A DNA stretch of 64,000 nucleotides, taken from positions 1-64,000 of the forward strand of contig RAYO01000017.1 of the NCBI GenBank assembly GCA_003612335.1, given 5' to 3'. Position numbers and translations under genes: made by a program. How positions within the stretch are numbered: the first letter of the stretch is position 1; each line of letters begins with the position of its first letter. Source of the stretch: a bacterium 1xD42-67. GTDB taxonomy: Bacteria; Bacillota; Clostridia; Oscillospirales; Oscillospiraceae. Below the pieces are notes generated by a model, which saw only the letters and a program-made list of their open reading frames with translations, did not search any database and was not told the origin of the DNA. Positions 16,441-23,915 of this stretch are shown here, in pieces.

Positions 16441-17169
16441 TCAGCCCTGGTCCCAGTTGTGATAGACGTTCTGCACGTCGTCGTTCTCCTCCAGCAGGTC
16501 GATGAGCTTCTCCATGTTCTTGATGTCCCCCTCGTCAGTGAGGGTGACATAGTTCTGGGGGACCATCTGCACACCGGCCTCCAGGAAGGTGTAGCCCTTG
16601 GCCTCCAAAGCCTCGGTGACGGCGGCGAAGGCGTCCGGATCGGTATAGACCTGGAAGACCTCATCGTCAGCCTGCATGTCGTCAGCGCCGGCTTCCAGGG
16701 CGTCCATCATGACAGTGTCCTCGTCCAGGTCCTCAGACTCGATGACGATCACGCCCTTCCGGTCGAAGGACCAGGACACACAGCCGGTGGCCCCCAGGCC
16801 CTTGCCGTACTTATCCAGCAGATGGCGCACCTCGGGGGCGGTGCGGTTGCGGTTATCGGTGAGGGCCTCCACGATGACGGCCACGCCGTTGGGGCCATAG
16901 CCCTCGTAGACAACGTTCTCAAAGCTGTCGGTGTTGCCCGAGCCCAGTGCCTTGTCGATGGTGCGCTTGATGTTGTCGTTGGGCATATTGGCCGCTTTGG
17001 CCTTGGCGATGACAGTGGCCAGCCGGGAGTTGTTGGCCGGATCGCCGCTGCCGCCTGTCTTGACCGCCACGATCATCTCACGGGCGATCTTCGTAAAGAT
17101 CTGGGAGCGCTTGGCGTCCGCCGCCCCCTTGGTCTTTTGTATATTGTGCCACTTGGAATGTCCGGACAT
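16441..17169 (-). CDS. yebC: YebC/PmpR-family protein
   Basis: 242 residues beginning M-S-G-H-S-K-W-H-N-I, the invariant start of the family; an upstream in-frame codon at 17214 is therefore rejected. The three-domain acidic architecture is intact (K-R-S-Q-I-F-T-K-I-A-R-E near residue 22, Y-E-G-Y-G-P-N-G-V-A near 90). YebC proteins bind DNA as regulators in some bacteria, and several were shown to relieve ribosome stalling at proline stretches. It stands alone with its own terminator. Confidence 0.95.
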   Translation of the reverse strand: MSGHSKWHNIQKTKGAADAKRSQIFTKIAREMIVAVKTGGSGDPANNSRLATVIAKAKAANMPNDNIKRTIDKALGSGNTDSFENVVYEGYGPNGVAVIVEALTDNRNRTAPEVRHLLDKYGKGLGATGCVSWSFDRKGVIVIESEDLDEDTVMMDALEAGADDMQADDEVFQVYTDPDAFAAVTEALEAKGYTFLEAGVQMVPQNYVTLTDEGDIKNMEKLIDLLEENDDVQNVYHNWDQG

Positions 17170-17293
17170 GAATATCTTCCCCTTTTTGTGTAATAGGCGG
17201 AGATAGTATATCACTGTTTTCCCCTATTTGCAACCCCTGGAGACGGTTTTCCTGGAAATGACGGCCCTGCACGCGGACCGGGGGATATGGATC

Positions 17294-17875
17294 TCACCCC
17301 AAGGCCGCCACAGCGGCCTCGATGGCTCCCTCCTCGGCCTGCATGGCCTTGAGGGTCATATCCAGCAGCTTGTCCAGCTCCCAGCCCAGCAGCTCCGCCC
17401 CGTTGGCGATCACGTCCCGGGAACAGCCGGCGGCGAACTTCTTGTCCTTGAATTTTTTCTTCAGGGACTTCAGTTCCATATCTGCGGTGCTCTTCGAGGG
17501 CCGCATGAGGGCCGCCGCACCGATCAGACCGGTGAGCTCGTCGCTGGCATAGAGCACCTTCTCCATCTCATGCTCCGGCTCGATATCCACCCGCAGGCCC
17601 CAGCCGTGGCAGGCCGTGGCCCGAATGATGGGCTCCTCCACCCCGGCGTCCCGCATCAGCTCCTGGCTCTTGATACAGTGCTCCTCGGGCCACATCTCGA
17701 AGTCCAGGTCGTGGAGCAGGCCCACTACCGACCAGAAGTCTGCCTGATCGGCATAGCCCAGCTCCCGGGCATACCAGCCCATCACATGCTCCACCGTGAT
17801 GGCGTGGCGCAGGTGGAAGGGCTCCTTATTATATTTGGTCAGCAGGTCCCAGGCCTGCTCTCGGGTCATAGCCAT
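17294..17875 (-). CDS. HD-domain hydrolase
   Basis: 193 residues. Metal ligands of an HD phosphohydrolase are seen: H in L-R-H-A-I-T-V-E-H, the H-D pair in V-G-L-L-H-D-L-D-F near residue 56, and a later H in A-C-H-G-W-G. The family hydrolyses phosphate esters, often of nucleotides. ATG 17875 has AGGAGG 7 bp upstream; the longer reading is unsupported. A Lys-rich segment (K-S-L-K-K-K-F-K-D-K-K) follows the catalytic core. Widespread in clostridia as a short HDIG protein; the substrate is unknown. Confidence 0.8.
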   Translation of the reverse strand: MAMTREQAWDLLTKYNKEPFHLRHAITVEHVMGWYARELGYADQADFWSVVGLLHDLDFEMWPEEHCIKSQELMRDAGVEEPIIRATACHGWGLRVDIEPEHEMEKVLYASDELTGLIGAAALMRPSKSTADMELKSLKKKFKDKKFAAGCSRDVIANGAELLGWELDKLLDMTLKAMQAEEGAIEAAVAALG

Positions 17876-18039
17876 GATGATTCCTCCTAAGTACAGCATC
17901 CAGCCTCCCTTTGGGCAGAGAGGCTGGCATTTGCAGGGCAGATAGCGGAGGCCCTTCTCCGATCGAAAGTATCCGTTTGGAGAAAGCCCCCACTTGGCTC
18001 CGCCGGGGGCCCCCTTTCCAGAGCAGCCCCCGGCGCAGC

Positions 18040-18873
18040 TCAATACGCCACTACGATCCCGCCGTCGTAGGCGTAGACACTGGTGATCCCGCCGGCCTCA
18101 CAGATCAGGATATGGGCAAAGCTGCACTTGGCCTCCACCATAGCTTTCACTTGGAACGCCCGCTCCAGACAGTTGCAGTGACAGATCGCCAAAGTGCGGC
18201 CCACGTGGGCGGCATCCGCCGCGATCTTATCCACCATTTTTCCCAGAGCCTGCTTGATCGTGAGGGCCTGGCCCAGCTTGCAGATCTCCCCCTCGGGGGT
18301 GGCGCCCATGAACAGTTTGATCTTCAGCGCCCCGGTGATCACCGACTGGAGCTTGGTCAGCCGGCCGTTCTTGCGCAGGTTCTCCAAGGATTCCAGCACG
18401 AACAGGGTCTGCATCTGATAGATGAACTGCTCCACCTCCGTCACCACCCGCTTGAAGGGCATCCCCGCGGAGGCCAGCCGCTGGATCGCCAGGGCCACCA
18501 GCACCTCTCCGGAGGCGGCGGAGCAGGAGTTGAATACGTGGACGTTGACCTCCGGGGCCTCCTCCTCCAGCAGGAGCCTGGCCTGCTCTGCGCTGTTGTG
18601 GGAGCCGCTGAGCAGGGCGGTCAGCGTGACCACATACACGTCGTCCGCCCCCCGGTAGGCGTCCAGATAGTCCTGGGGCGAGGGACAGGAGGTGGTGGGC
18701 GCATCCTCGCTCTGGCGCATAGACCAGAGCAGATCGGCCTGGTCGAAGGAGTCATCATCGACGAAGGTGCTGCCGTTGGACCGGATGGTCATGGGCACCT
18801 TTACGAAGCAGGAGTCTTTCCGCATGGCGGGGGTCAGGTCACAGCAGCTGTCTACAACGATCTTGAAACTCAT
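18040..18873 (-). CDS. DegV-family fatty-acid-binding protein
   Basis: 277 residues. The DegV signature is seen: I-V-V-D-S-C-C-D-L-T-P at the N-terminus, the T-T-S-C-P-S-P fatty-acid-phosphate loop near residue 62, and A-L-L-S-G-S-H-N-S-A near 88. FakB-type members hold a fatty acid while FakA phosphorylates it for phospholipid synthesis. GGAG lies 9 bp before the ATG at 18873; an in-frame TTG at 18882 has no usable site. No fakA is next to it. Bound lipid unknown. Confidence 0.9.
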   Translation of the reverse strand: MSFKIVVDSCCDLTPAMRKDSCFVKVPMTIRSNGSTFVDDDSFDQADLLWSMRQSEDAPTTSCPSPQDYLDAYRGADDVYVVTLTALLSGSHNSAEQARLLLEEEAPEVNVHVFNSCSAASGEVLVALAIQRLASAGMPFKRVVTEVEQFIYQMQTLFVLESLENLRKNGRLTKLQSVITGALKIKLFMGATPEGEICKLGQALTIKQALGKMVDKIAADAAHVGRTLAICHCNCLERAFQVKAMVEAKCSFAHILICEAGGITSVYAYDGGIVVAY

Positions 18874-19008
18874 ATCCTTCAACTCCAGATGTGATATTTT
18901 ATATCATATTCCGCCTAACAGTTTATCATACCTCAAGGGAGTTGTAAAGAGGGAGATTCCCTCACACCGGCATCCAAAGAGACGCTCCAGCTCCCATCCC
19001 TGGGGTTG

Positions 19009-19034
19009 AAAACAGGGAGGGTCTCCCCTCCCTG
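19009..19034 (-). terminator. fba terminator
   Basis: 9-bp stem (19013-19021 with 19026-19034) and TCTC loop, followed on the minus strand by TTTTC, just past the fba stop codon. Confidence 0.8.
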
Positions 19035-19049
19035 CCGGTCTCATCTCTG

Positions 19050-20018
19050 TTATGCCTTGCCGTTGCAGCCCAGGACGTCCACCAGCTTGTGGCGGACCAG
19101 CTCCTTGATATTGGCCCGGGCAGGCTTGAGGTACTCGCGGGGGTCGAACTTGTCGGGGTGCTCGGTGAAGAACTGACGGACCGTGCCGGTCATGGCCAGA
19201 CGCAGGTCGGAGTCGATGTTGATCTTGCACACGGCACTGCGGGCAGCCTGGCGCAGCTGCTCCTCGGGGATGCCCACGGCGTCGGGCATCTTGCCGCCGT
19301 TGGCATTGACCATCTTCACGTAGTCCTGGGGCACGGAAGAGGAGCCGTGGAGCACGATGGGGAAGCCGGGCAGACGCTTGACGACCTCCTCCAGGATGTC
19401 GAAGCGCAGGGGGGGCGGGACCAGCTCGCCCTTCTCGTTGCGGGTACACTGAGCGGCGGTGAACTTGTAAGCGCCGTGGCTGGTGCCGATGGCGATGGCC
19501 AGGGAGTCACAGCCAGTCTTGGAGACGAACTCCTCCACCTCTTCGGGGCGGGTGTAGTGGGACTCCTCGGCGGAGACGTTGACCTCGTCCTCCACGCCGG
19601 CCAGAGCACCCAGCTCAGCCTCGACCACCACGCCGTGGTCATGGGCATACTCGACGACCTTCTTGGTGATCTCGATGTTCTCGGCAAAGGGCTTGGAGCT
19701 GGCGTCGATCATGACGGAGGTGAAGCCGCCGTCGATGCAGGACTTGCAGGTCTCGAAGCTGTCGCCGTGGTCCAGATGGAGCACGATGGGGATCTCGGGG
19801 CACTCGATCACAGCGGCCTCCACCAGCTTCACCAGATAGGTGTGGTTGGCATAGGCCCGGGCGCCCTTGGAGACCTGAAGGATCACAGGGGCCTTCTCCT
19901 CTTTGCAGGCTTCGGTGATGCCCTGGACGATCTCCATGTTGTTGACGTTGAAGGCTCCGATGGCGTAACCGCCGTTATAGGCCTTCTTGAACATTTCGGT
20001 AGAAGTAACAAGGGGCAT
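19050..20018 (-). CDS. fba: Class II fructose-bisphosphate aldolase
   Basis: 322 residues. Class II zinc ligands are visible: H-L-D-H-G-D near residue 80 (catalytic Asp and zinc His), and G-T-S-H-G-A-Y-K near 178 and L-H-G-S-S-S-V-P near 224 bearing further His. The enzyme splits fructose 1,6-bisphosphate into DHAP and glyceraldehyde 3-phosphate. AAGGAGG precedes ATG 20018. It has its own promoter and terminator, so it is monocistronic. Related tagatose-bisphosphate aldolases have the same fold, but the length and D-I-L-E-E region favour Fba. Confidence 0.95.
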   Translation of the reverse strand: MPLVTSTEMFKKAYNGGYAIGAFNVNNMEIVQGITEACKEEKAPVILQVSKGARAYANHTYLVKLVEAAVIECPEIPIVLHLDHGDSFETCKSCIDGGFTSVMIDASSKPFAENIEITKKVVEYAHDHGVVVEAELGALAGVEDEVNVSAEESHYTRPEEVEEFVSKTGCDSLAIAIGTSHGAYKFTAAQCTRNEKGELVPPPLRFDILEEVVKRLPGFPIVLHGSSSVPQDYVKMVNANGGKMPDAVGIPEEQLRQAARSAVCKINIDSDLRLAMTGTVRQFFTEHPDKFDPREYLKPARANIKELVRHKLVDVLGCNGKA

Positions 20019-20050
20019 GGGGACAACCTCCTTATAATTTGGTCTCTTTT

Positions 20051-20078
20051 ATTTTACCACATTTTCCTTGGATCGCAA
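20051..20078 (-). promoter_or_regulatory. fba promoter
   Basis: TTGCGA (20073-20078) and TAAAAT (20051-20056) with a 16-bp spacer on the minus strand. Confidence 0.6.
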
Positions 20079-20090
20079 TAGGTAAGCGGG

Positions 20091-20114
20091 AAAAAACTCC
20101 TGCCGGACAGGCAG
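20091..20114 (-). terminator. Flavodoxin gene terminator
   Basis: CTGCC (20100-20104) and GGCAG (20110-20114) stem, then TTTTTT on the minus strand (20091-20096). Confidence 0.55.
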
Positions 20115-20174
20115 TTGTTTTGTGCGATTCGTGAGAGGTCGGCGGCGGTCCATCCCAATATACCGCAGCCTTTG

Positions 20175-20645
20175 TCAGACCATACCGATCCGTTCCAGCC
20201 AGCGCCTCACCTCGCCCTCCCCGCAGGAAGACTCATATACGGCCAGTCCCGGCAGTACCTCTCCACTGCGGCACAGCCGCTCGATATCCCGCTGGATATG
20301 TCCGGCGCCTCCCCCTCCGTGGGTGCAGAAGGATGCGGCTCGCTTCCCGGTCAGGTCCCACCCCTCCAAAAATGCGGACACCGGAGGTGCCGGACTGCTC
20401 CACCAGTTGGGCGTCCCGATCAGGACAGCATCATATCCGGCCAGGTCTGGGACCTCGGTCCGCAGCGCAGGCCGAAAGCCTTCCTTCAGCTCCCGCTTCG
20501 CCTGTTCTACCACGGTGCTGTACGCCTGGGGATAGGGCGTTTCCGGAAGGATCTCCAAAAGGTCGCCGCCAGTCTGTGCCGCGATCATCTCCGCAAGACA
20601 GCGCGTATTGCCGGAGTGGGAATAATAGACGATCGATATCTTCAT
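20175..20645 (-). CDS. Flavodoxin
   Basis: 156 residues. The FMN phosphate loop Y-Y-S-H-S-G-N-T-R begins at residue 7, with G-T-P-N-W-W-S near residue 77 and the aromatic-flanked F-C-T-H-G-G-G-G near 106. Flavodoxins carry single electrons in the cytosol in place of ferredoxin. The start has GGAGG upstream. It is a stand-alone gene ending near a small terminator. The electron partner is not evident; the flavodiiron protein 10 kb away is only a guess. Confidence 0.9.
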   Translation of the reverse strand: MKISIVYYSHSGNTRCLAEMIAAQTGGDLLEILPETPYPQAYSTVVEQAKRELKEGFRPALRTEVPDLAGYDAVLIGTPNWWSSPAPPVSAFLEGWDLTGKRAASFCTHGGGGAGHIQRDIERLCRSGEVLPGLAVYESSCGEGEVRRWLERIGMV

Positions 20646-20834
20646 GCTGCTGCCTCCATATCACATTTTCTTCGCGGTCCGGCCGGTCCGGTAATGACAG
20701 GGCGTTTCCCGCAAAGTCTCAGACCATCGTACCACTTCAAGTGAGGTCTAAGTCAAGGAGATCTTTTCGATCCTTCCCCTCGTTCAGACGTTTCGACCTC
20801 CAGCAAAAAATTTTTGCTCCTTTCAAAATTTCTC

Positions 20835-20862
20835 TTTACATTTCAAAAAAACCTGGTATAAT
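20835..20862 (+). promoter_or_regulatory. Strong promoter with no ORF downstream
   Basis: TTTACA (20835-20840) and a perfect TATAAT (20857-20862), 16-bp spacer. Transcription would start near 20869, about 180 bp before the tRNA. Confidence 0.65.
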
Positions 20863-20868
20863 GGTAAA

Positions 20869-21017
20869 AGCTGTTCGGCGGGAGCTCGGCCTTTTCCTTG
20901 CACAGGATCAGTGGTTGGCATCATGATGATCATATGCTCCCCCCTGTCCGTACTGCTCAGGATCCAAAATTTGCTGCACTATGGCGATAGCCCCTGATCC
21001 ACATCTTCGTTTTTTTG
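20869..21017 (+). ncRNA. Candidate structured small RNA or tRNA leader
   Basis: The segment lies between a consensus promoter and a seven-T run. GGATCAG near 20908 can pair with CTGATCC near 20993 to enclose most of it, and an inner GCAT/ATGC pairing is possible. No known RNA family was recognised; I looked for SRP, tmRNA, RNase P and 6S hallmarks and saw none that fit. It may simply be the tRNA leader. Confidence 0.3.
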
Positions 21018-21047
21018 TTTCTTCGTATCCCCGCTAAAATCTCATAC

Positions 21048-21123
21048 GGGCGATTAGCTCAGCTGGGAGAGCGCAGCGTTCGCAACGCTGAGGTCGTGGG
21101 TTCGATCCCCATATCGTCCACCA
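21048..21123 (+). tRNA. tRNA-Ala (anticodon CGC)
   Basis: 76 nt with encoded CCA. The acceptor stem pairs GGGCGAT (21048-21054) with ATCGTCC (21113-21119) and has the G3-U70 pair that marks tRNA-Ala. The anticodon loop TTCGCAA has CGC at 21081-21083, and the T-loop GGTTCGATCC is standard. A -10-like TAAAAT lies 8 bp upstream. Foreign DNA begins immediately downstream, so it may be the island's integration site. Confidence 0.95.
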
Positions 21124-21196
21124 GATGGACATTGGACGAACACCTACTTTTTCAAAGGCGGCTTTGCCGTGATGGTGTGGCTCTGATGTCGAAACG

Positions 21197-21242
21197 AACA
21201 GCGGAGGTCAAGGTGTAAAAGCCTTGGCCTCCGCTGTTTTTA
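21197..21242 (+). terminator. Terminator downstream of tRNA-Ala
   Basis: 17-bp stem with one wobble pair (21197-21213 with 21222-21238) followed by TTTTATT. It lies just inside the island and could end both tRNA-Ala transcription and, in reverse, the small minus-strand gene. Confidence 0.75.
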
Positions 21243-21247
21243 TTCGC

Positions 21248-21427
21248 TTATTCCGTTTTGCCTTGAGCTTCCTGCCACTCCGCAAACTCCCGCTGGCCTT
21301 GCTCACTGTCGTAGTATTTCCGTATCTCCGGGACGAGAAAACGGGCAAAAGTTTCTATAATAGCTTGCGGCAGTTCAATTTGACAAGTTTCAGTTCTGAT
21401 TTCAGGTTGTTCTTTTGTCAAAGGCAT
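21248..21427 (-). CDS. Small element-associated protein, 59 residues
   Basis: Not a long ORF, but convincing: ATG 21427 preceded by AAGGAG, reading M-P-L-T-K-E-Q-P-E-I-R-T-E, then a P-E-I-R-K-Y-Y-D-S-E-Q-G-Q-R-E-F-A-E-W block, then TAA. It is charged and mostly helical, with no membrane segment. Similar tiny proteins occur beside the sigma-like/HTH pair of clostridial conjugative elements, and here it is the third gene of that set. Function unknown. Confidence 0.65.
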   Translation of the reverse strand: MPLTKEQPEIRTETCQIELPQAIIETFARFLVPEIRKYYDSEQGQREFAEWQEAQGKTE

Positions 21428-21511
21428 TTCTCCTTTCCAAAACGCAGGACAAGGCCTACAGGCGGGAGGAACAGGGAAATGGTAAGCTGTTCTTTCCGCT
21501 GAGGCCAGTTA

Positions 21512-21748
21512 TCAGTTCACGCCGAGAATGGTGCGGATGAGTTTGTTTTCCAGGCGGCTTTTCATGTACTCGTCCAGGCAGGTATGGGGACAGCCGCTTT
21601 CGTCGTAGACCGTCCGAGTGCAGAGCTTGTTTATGTAGCCCTCGTAATAGCGTAAAACCTGCTCCACAGCGTCAGCGTCCCCAGCACGGGCCGCGTCGCT
21701 CACCGCCAACGGCAGCAATTCGCAGCCCTTGTAGTTCCGGCGCTTCAT
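21512..21748 (-). CDS. Small helix-turn-helix protein of conjugative-element type
   Basis: 78 residues, M-K-R-R-N-Y-K-G-C-E-L-L-P-L-A-V-S-D-A-A-R-A-G-D start. The charged helical sequence resembles the HTH_16-type protein that accompanies the sigma-like factor in Tn916/Tn1549-family elements, where the pair controls excision or transfer genes. AAGGAGG precedes the ATG. Its start lies 5 bp after the sigma-like gene's stop codon, so they form one operon. Confidence 0.75.
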   Translation of the reverse strand: MKRRNYKGCELLPLAVSDAARAGDADAVEQVLRYYEGYINKLCTRTVYDESGCPHTCLDEYMKSRLENKLIRTILGVN

Positions 21749-21752
21749 GGCG

Positions 21753-22178
21753 CTAACCTCCTTTCCTCGCTGTCAATTTTGTCCGCAGGACTTTCAGTGA
21801 CTTTGTTCTGCGCCGCTGGACGGCACTCCGGGACAGGCCCAGGGCATCGCCGATTTCACTGTCTGTCAAATCCAGAACCAGGCGCAAAATCAAAATGCTT
21901 TGCTCTTGCTCCGGCAGACTGGCAAAGGCGTCGGCAATCCGTTCGCTGCTGATCGGCAGGTCGTAGCCGCAATACGAGAACACATAGCTGCCACTGGGGT
22001 AATCGTCCACCGAGCACAGCTTGTCCATCGCCGCTTGCGGCAGACGCTCCAGCGATGTTTCCCGGCTGGCCCGCCGTTTCATTTCCCGGATGTAGTCGAT
22101 TACCTCATGCTTCAACACGGTTTTATAAAAGGCATCAAGCCTGCACCGTTCGCCATAGTCGCGGGGGTTGGGTTCCAT
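21753..22178 (-). CDS. Sigma-70-like factor of the mobile element
   Basis: 141 residues. The C-terminal half resembles sigma region 4 (L-P-E-Q-E-Q-S-I-L-I-L-R-L-V-L-D-L-T-D-S-E-I-G with L-S-R-S-A-V-Q-R-R-R-T-K). The N-terminal half is a shortened region-2-like part. These factors in integrative elements act with a small HTH partner, present here 5 bp downstream. ATG 22178 follows AGGGGGTGA; the longer reading upstream lacks a site. Confidence 0.8.
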   Translation of the reverse strand: MEPNPRDYGERCRLDAFYKTVLKHEVIDYIREMKRRASRETSLERLPQAAMDKLCSVDDYPSGSYVFSYCGYDLPISSERIADAFASLPEQEQSILILRLVLDLTDSEIGDALGLSRSAVQRRRTKSLKVLRTKLTARKGG

Positions 22179-22664
22179 CTTCTCACCCCCTTTCGTTTGG
22201 GGATGGTGGTGGTACTTTCCCTTTCCGCTAACAGAGCGTTCAGCGGCACAGGTTTTGCGCGCAAAACCGCTTTCCGCAGAGAAAAAATCAAAGAAAATTT
22301 TCCGGGCCGCAGGAAACGACAAAAACCGCCCGGCAGGTCATAGACCCGCCGGGCGGTTTGCACTGTATAGTTTGCTATACCTGCATCGTATAGTATAACT
22401 TCATAGCCGCAATTCCCCCAGGTGGGGGACGGGCTTTTTTTGACAAGTCAAGGGCTGTTAGATTGCATCGAATAGCGATGTACCTCATAGCGGCTGCCTC
22501 CTCTCAGCCGCCGTATCTGCCAGCGTTACCGCGTCGTTCCCTTTGAGGATAAAAGAACGGCGACTTTGATTTCAAAAGCCACCGTTTTCAAAATGGGCAT
22601 AACTATGGACTACTGCACGACGGCTTTTTTCTTTTGCCGTCGTGCGGCAGTTTTTTTACTTACT
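22179..22664. other. Non-coding, hairpin-rich stretch of the island
   Basis: No gene supported. It contains an 18-nt perfect palindrome (22251-22268), a terminator-like hairpin with loop ATA (22323-22359), a GTATAG/CTATAC hairpin (22365-22380), a C5/G5 stem before seven T (22415-22441), and a 10-bp stem GCACGACGGC with downstream T7 (22615-22657). These probably separate the regulatory module from the cargo genes. Confidence 0.6.
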
Positions 22665-23456
22665 CTATTTGTTTGGTTGCTGATTATGGGTAGAGCTGTT
22701 TGCATAGGGGAACATTGGGAATCGCAGCTTGAATTGGAAAGTCTCACGGTCTACGATTCCGAGGGTGCTGTCGCTGTCGTACAGCTTCATCAGGAACTCC
22801 GCCATCTGTCGGCTTGTGTGGTAAGTGCCAAACGCTTTGTCATAATTGTAGGTGTCCACGTTGTTGGCCTTTTTCCCGAACTCCGTTTGTGTCGCTGCCG
22901 GAGCCAGCACTTTGGCCCGCATCTTTGCTCCGCTCTCGATCAGCTCCCAGGCCAGCCCCTCGGTAAAGGTGCTGACATAGAATTTTGTCGCGCAGTAGGT
23001 AACAGCCGTAGGGACAATAGTATAGCCGCCGCAGGAGGACAGGTTGATAAGCTGTGTTCCCGGAACATCCTTATAGTCACGGACGAACAGCGAGGACAAT
23101 ATAGTAAGGGCCTCAACATTCAGCTGGAGCATTGTGTCGATCTTCTCCAAGTCCTGCTGTGCCACGCTGTCATAGTTTCCAAAGCCCGCATTGTTGACCC
23201 ATGTTTCCAGTTGGAAGTCCTTTAGACTGGAATAAAACTGATATACGTTTCTCAGCACAGACAGGTCAACCGTTCTGATTATCACGTCCAGCGTAGGGTG
23301 CTGCTCTGAAATCTCACGCTTTAAGGTTTCAAGTTTTTCTGTACGGCGGGCAGCGACAATCAAGTTCTTGCCCCGTTCTGCAAAGGCTTTTGCGGCTTCG
23401 TACCCAATCCCGGAGCTGGCCCCGGTAATGACTGTGTATTTTTTTGTCTGCTCCAT
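22665..23456 (-). CDS. Short-chain dehydrogenase/reductase
   Basis: 263 residues. Classical SDR motifs: T-G-A-S-S-G-I-G (cofactor, residues ~11-18), N-N-A-G near 88, catalytic Ser in L-S-S-C-G-G-Y, and Y-C-A-T-K near 154. The basic R-R-T after the second strand favours NADP(H). The ATG at 23456 has GGAGG 8 bp upstream; the in-frame ATG at 23471 has none. It is divergent from a MerR regulator and its promoter has the 19-bp MerR-type spacer. The substrate is unknown; aldehyde or quinone detoxification is a guess. Confidence 0.88.
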   Translation of the reverse strand: MEQTKKYTVITGASSGIGYEAAKAFAERGKNLIVAARRTEKLETLKREISEQHPTLDVIIRTVDLSVLRNVYQFYSSLKDFQLETWVNNAGFGNYDSVAQQDLEKIDTMLQLNVEALTILSSLFVRDYKDVPGTQLINLSSCGGYTIVPTAVTYCATKFYVSTFTEGLAWELIESGAKMRAKVLAPAATQTEFGKKANNVDTYNYDKAFGTYHTSRQMAEFLMKLYDSDSTLGIVDRETFQFKLRFPMFPYANSSTHNQQPNK

Positions 23457-23519
23457 TTGAAATTCCTCCATTCATCAGGTATAATGAGAGCATACAATGT
23501 AGAGTAAACTCTATGTCAA
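23457..23519. promoter_or_regulatory. Divergent merR/SDR promoters with MerR-type operator
   Basis: Rightward: TTGAAA (23457-23462) and TATAAT (23480-23485), 17-bp spacer. Leftward: TTGACA (23514-23519) and TATGCT (23489-23494) with a 19-bp spacer, into which the dyad TAGAGTAAACTCTA (23500-23513) fits. The long spacer plus dyad is the hallmark of MerR-activated promoters. Confidence 0.8.
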
Positions 23520-23537
23520 GAGGATGGGGGGATTTTT

Positions 23538-23915
23538 TTGGATTACTCCATTGGAGAATTTTCAAAGGTTACGGGGCTGGGGATACATACCCTGCGCTAC
23601 TATGAGCATGAGAGCCTGATTATCCCGTTACGAAACGCCAGCAACCGCCGCCGCTATTCGGAAAAAGATATTGCGTGGATTGCTTTCATCAAGCGTCTGA
23701 AAGAAACAGGGATGCCAATCAAGGAAATCAAGAGATATGCGGTGCTTCGGGCCGAAGGGGACGATACCCTTTCAGAACGTATGGAGATGCTGGTGCAGCA
23801 TCGTCAATCTCTGAATGAGCAGATTAGGCAGTTGCAGGAGCATGCGGCCAAGCTGGACGAAAAGATTGCTTTTTACCAGCAGGAGATTAATAAGATTACA
23901 GATGCCGCAAATTGA
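23538..23915 (+). CDS. MerR-family regulator
   Basis: 125 residues. N-terminal winged helix with M-D-Y-S-I-G-E-F-S-K-V-T-G, H-T-L-R-Y-Y-E and the N-R-R-R-Y-S-E-K-D wing. A long dimerisation coiled coil fills residues ~78-120. There is no C-terminal effector domain and no cysteine cluster, so it senses by an unknown route. The TTG start at 23538 lies 6 bp past a run of G that serves as ribosome site. It should twist and activate the divergent SDR promoter. Its last 20 bp overlap the convergent radical SAM gene. Confidence 0.9.
   Translation: MDYSIGEFSKVTGLGIHTLRYYEHESLIIPLRNASNRRRYSEKDIAWIAFIKRLKETGMPIKEIKRYAVLRAEGDDTLSERMEMLVQHRQSLNEQIRQLQEHAAKLDEKIAFYQQEINKITDAAN

Larger units (their letters stand above)
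20646..21047. other. Intergenic stretch with promoter and possible small RNA
   Basis: No coding frame with a ribosome site was found here. It holds a near-consensus promoter (20835-20862), a structured candidate transcript, a T-run at 21011-21017 and the tRNA-Ala promoter region (TAAAAT at 21035-21040). The first ~180 bp show no features. Confidence 0.5.

Noticed and set aside
20869-21017. SRP RNA, 6S RNA or riboswitch in the tRNA leader
   Set aside because: No SRP apical loop, no 6S-type end pairing and no known aptamer core could be found; left as an unassigned candidate.
22566-22720. Small plus-strand gene with hydrophobic product overlapping the SDR 3' end
   Set aside because: It reads through a terminator hairpin and the SDR antisense strand, with no ribosome site.
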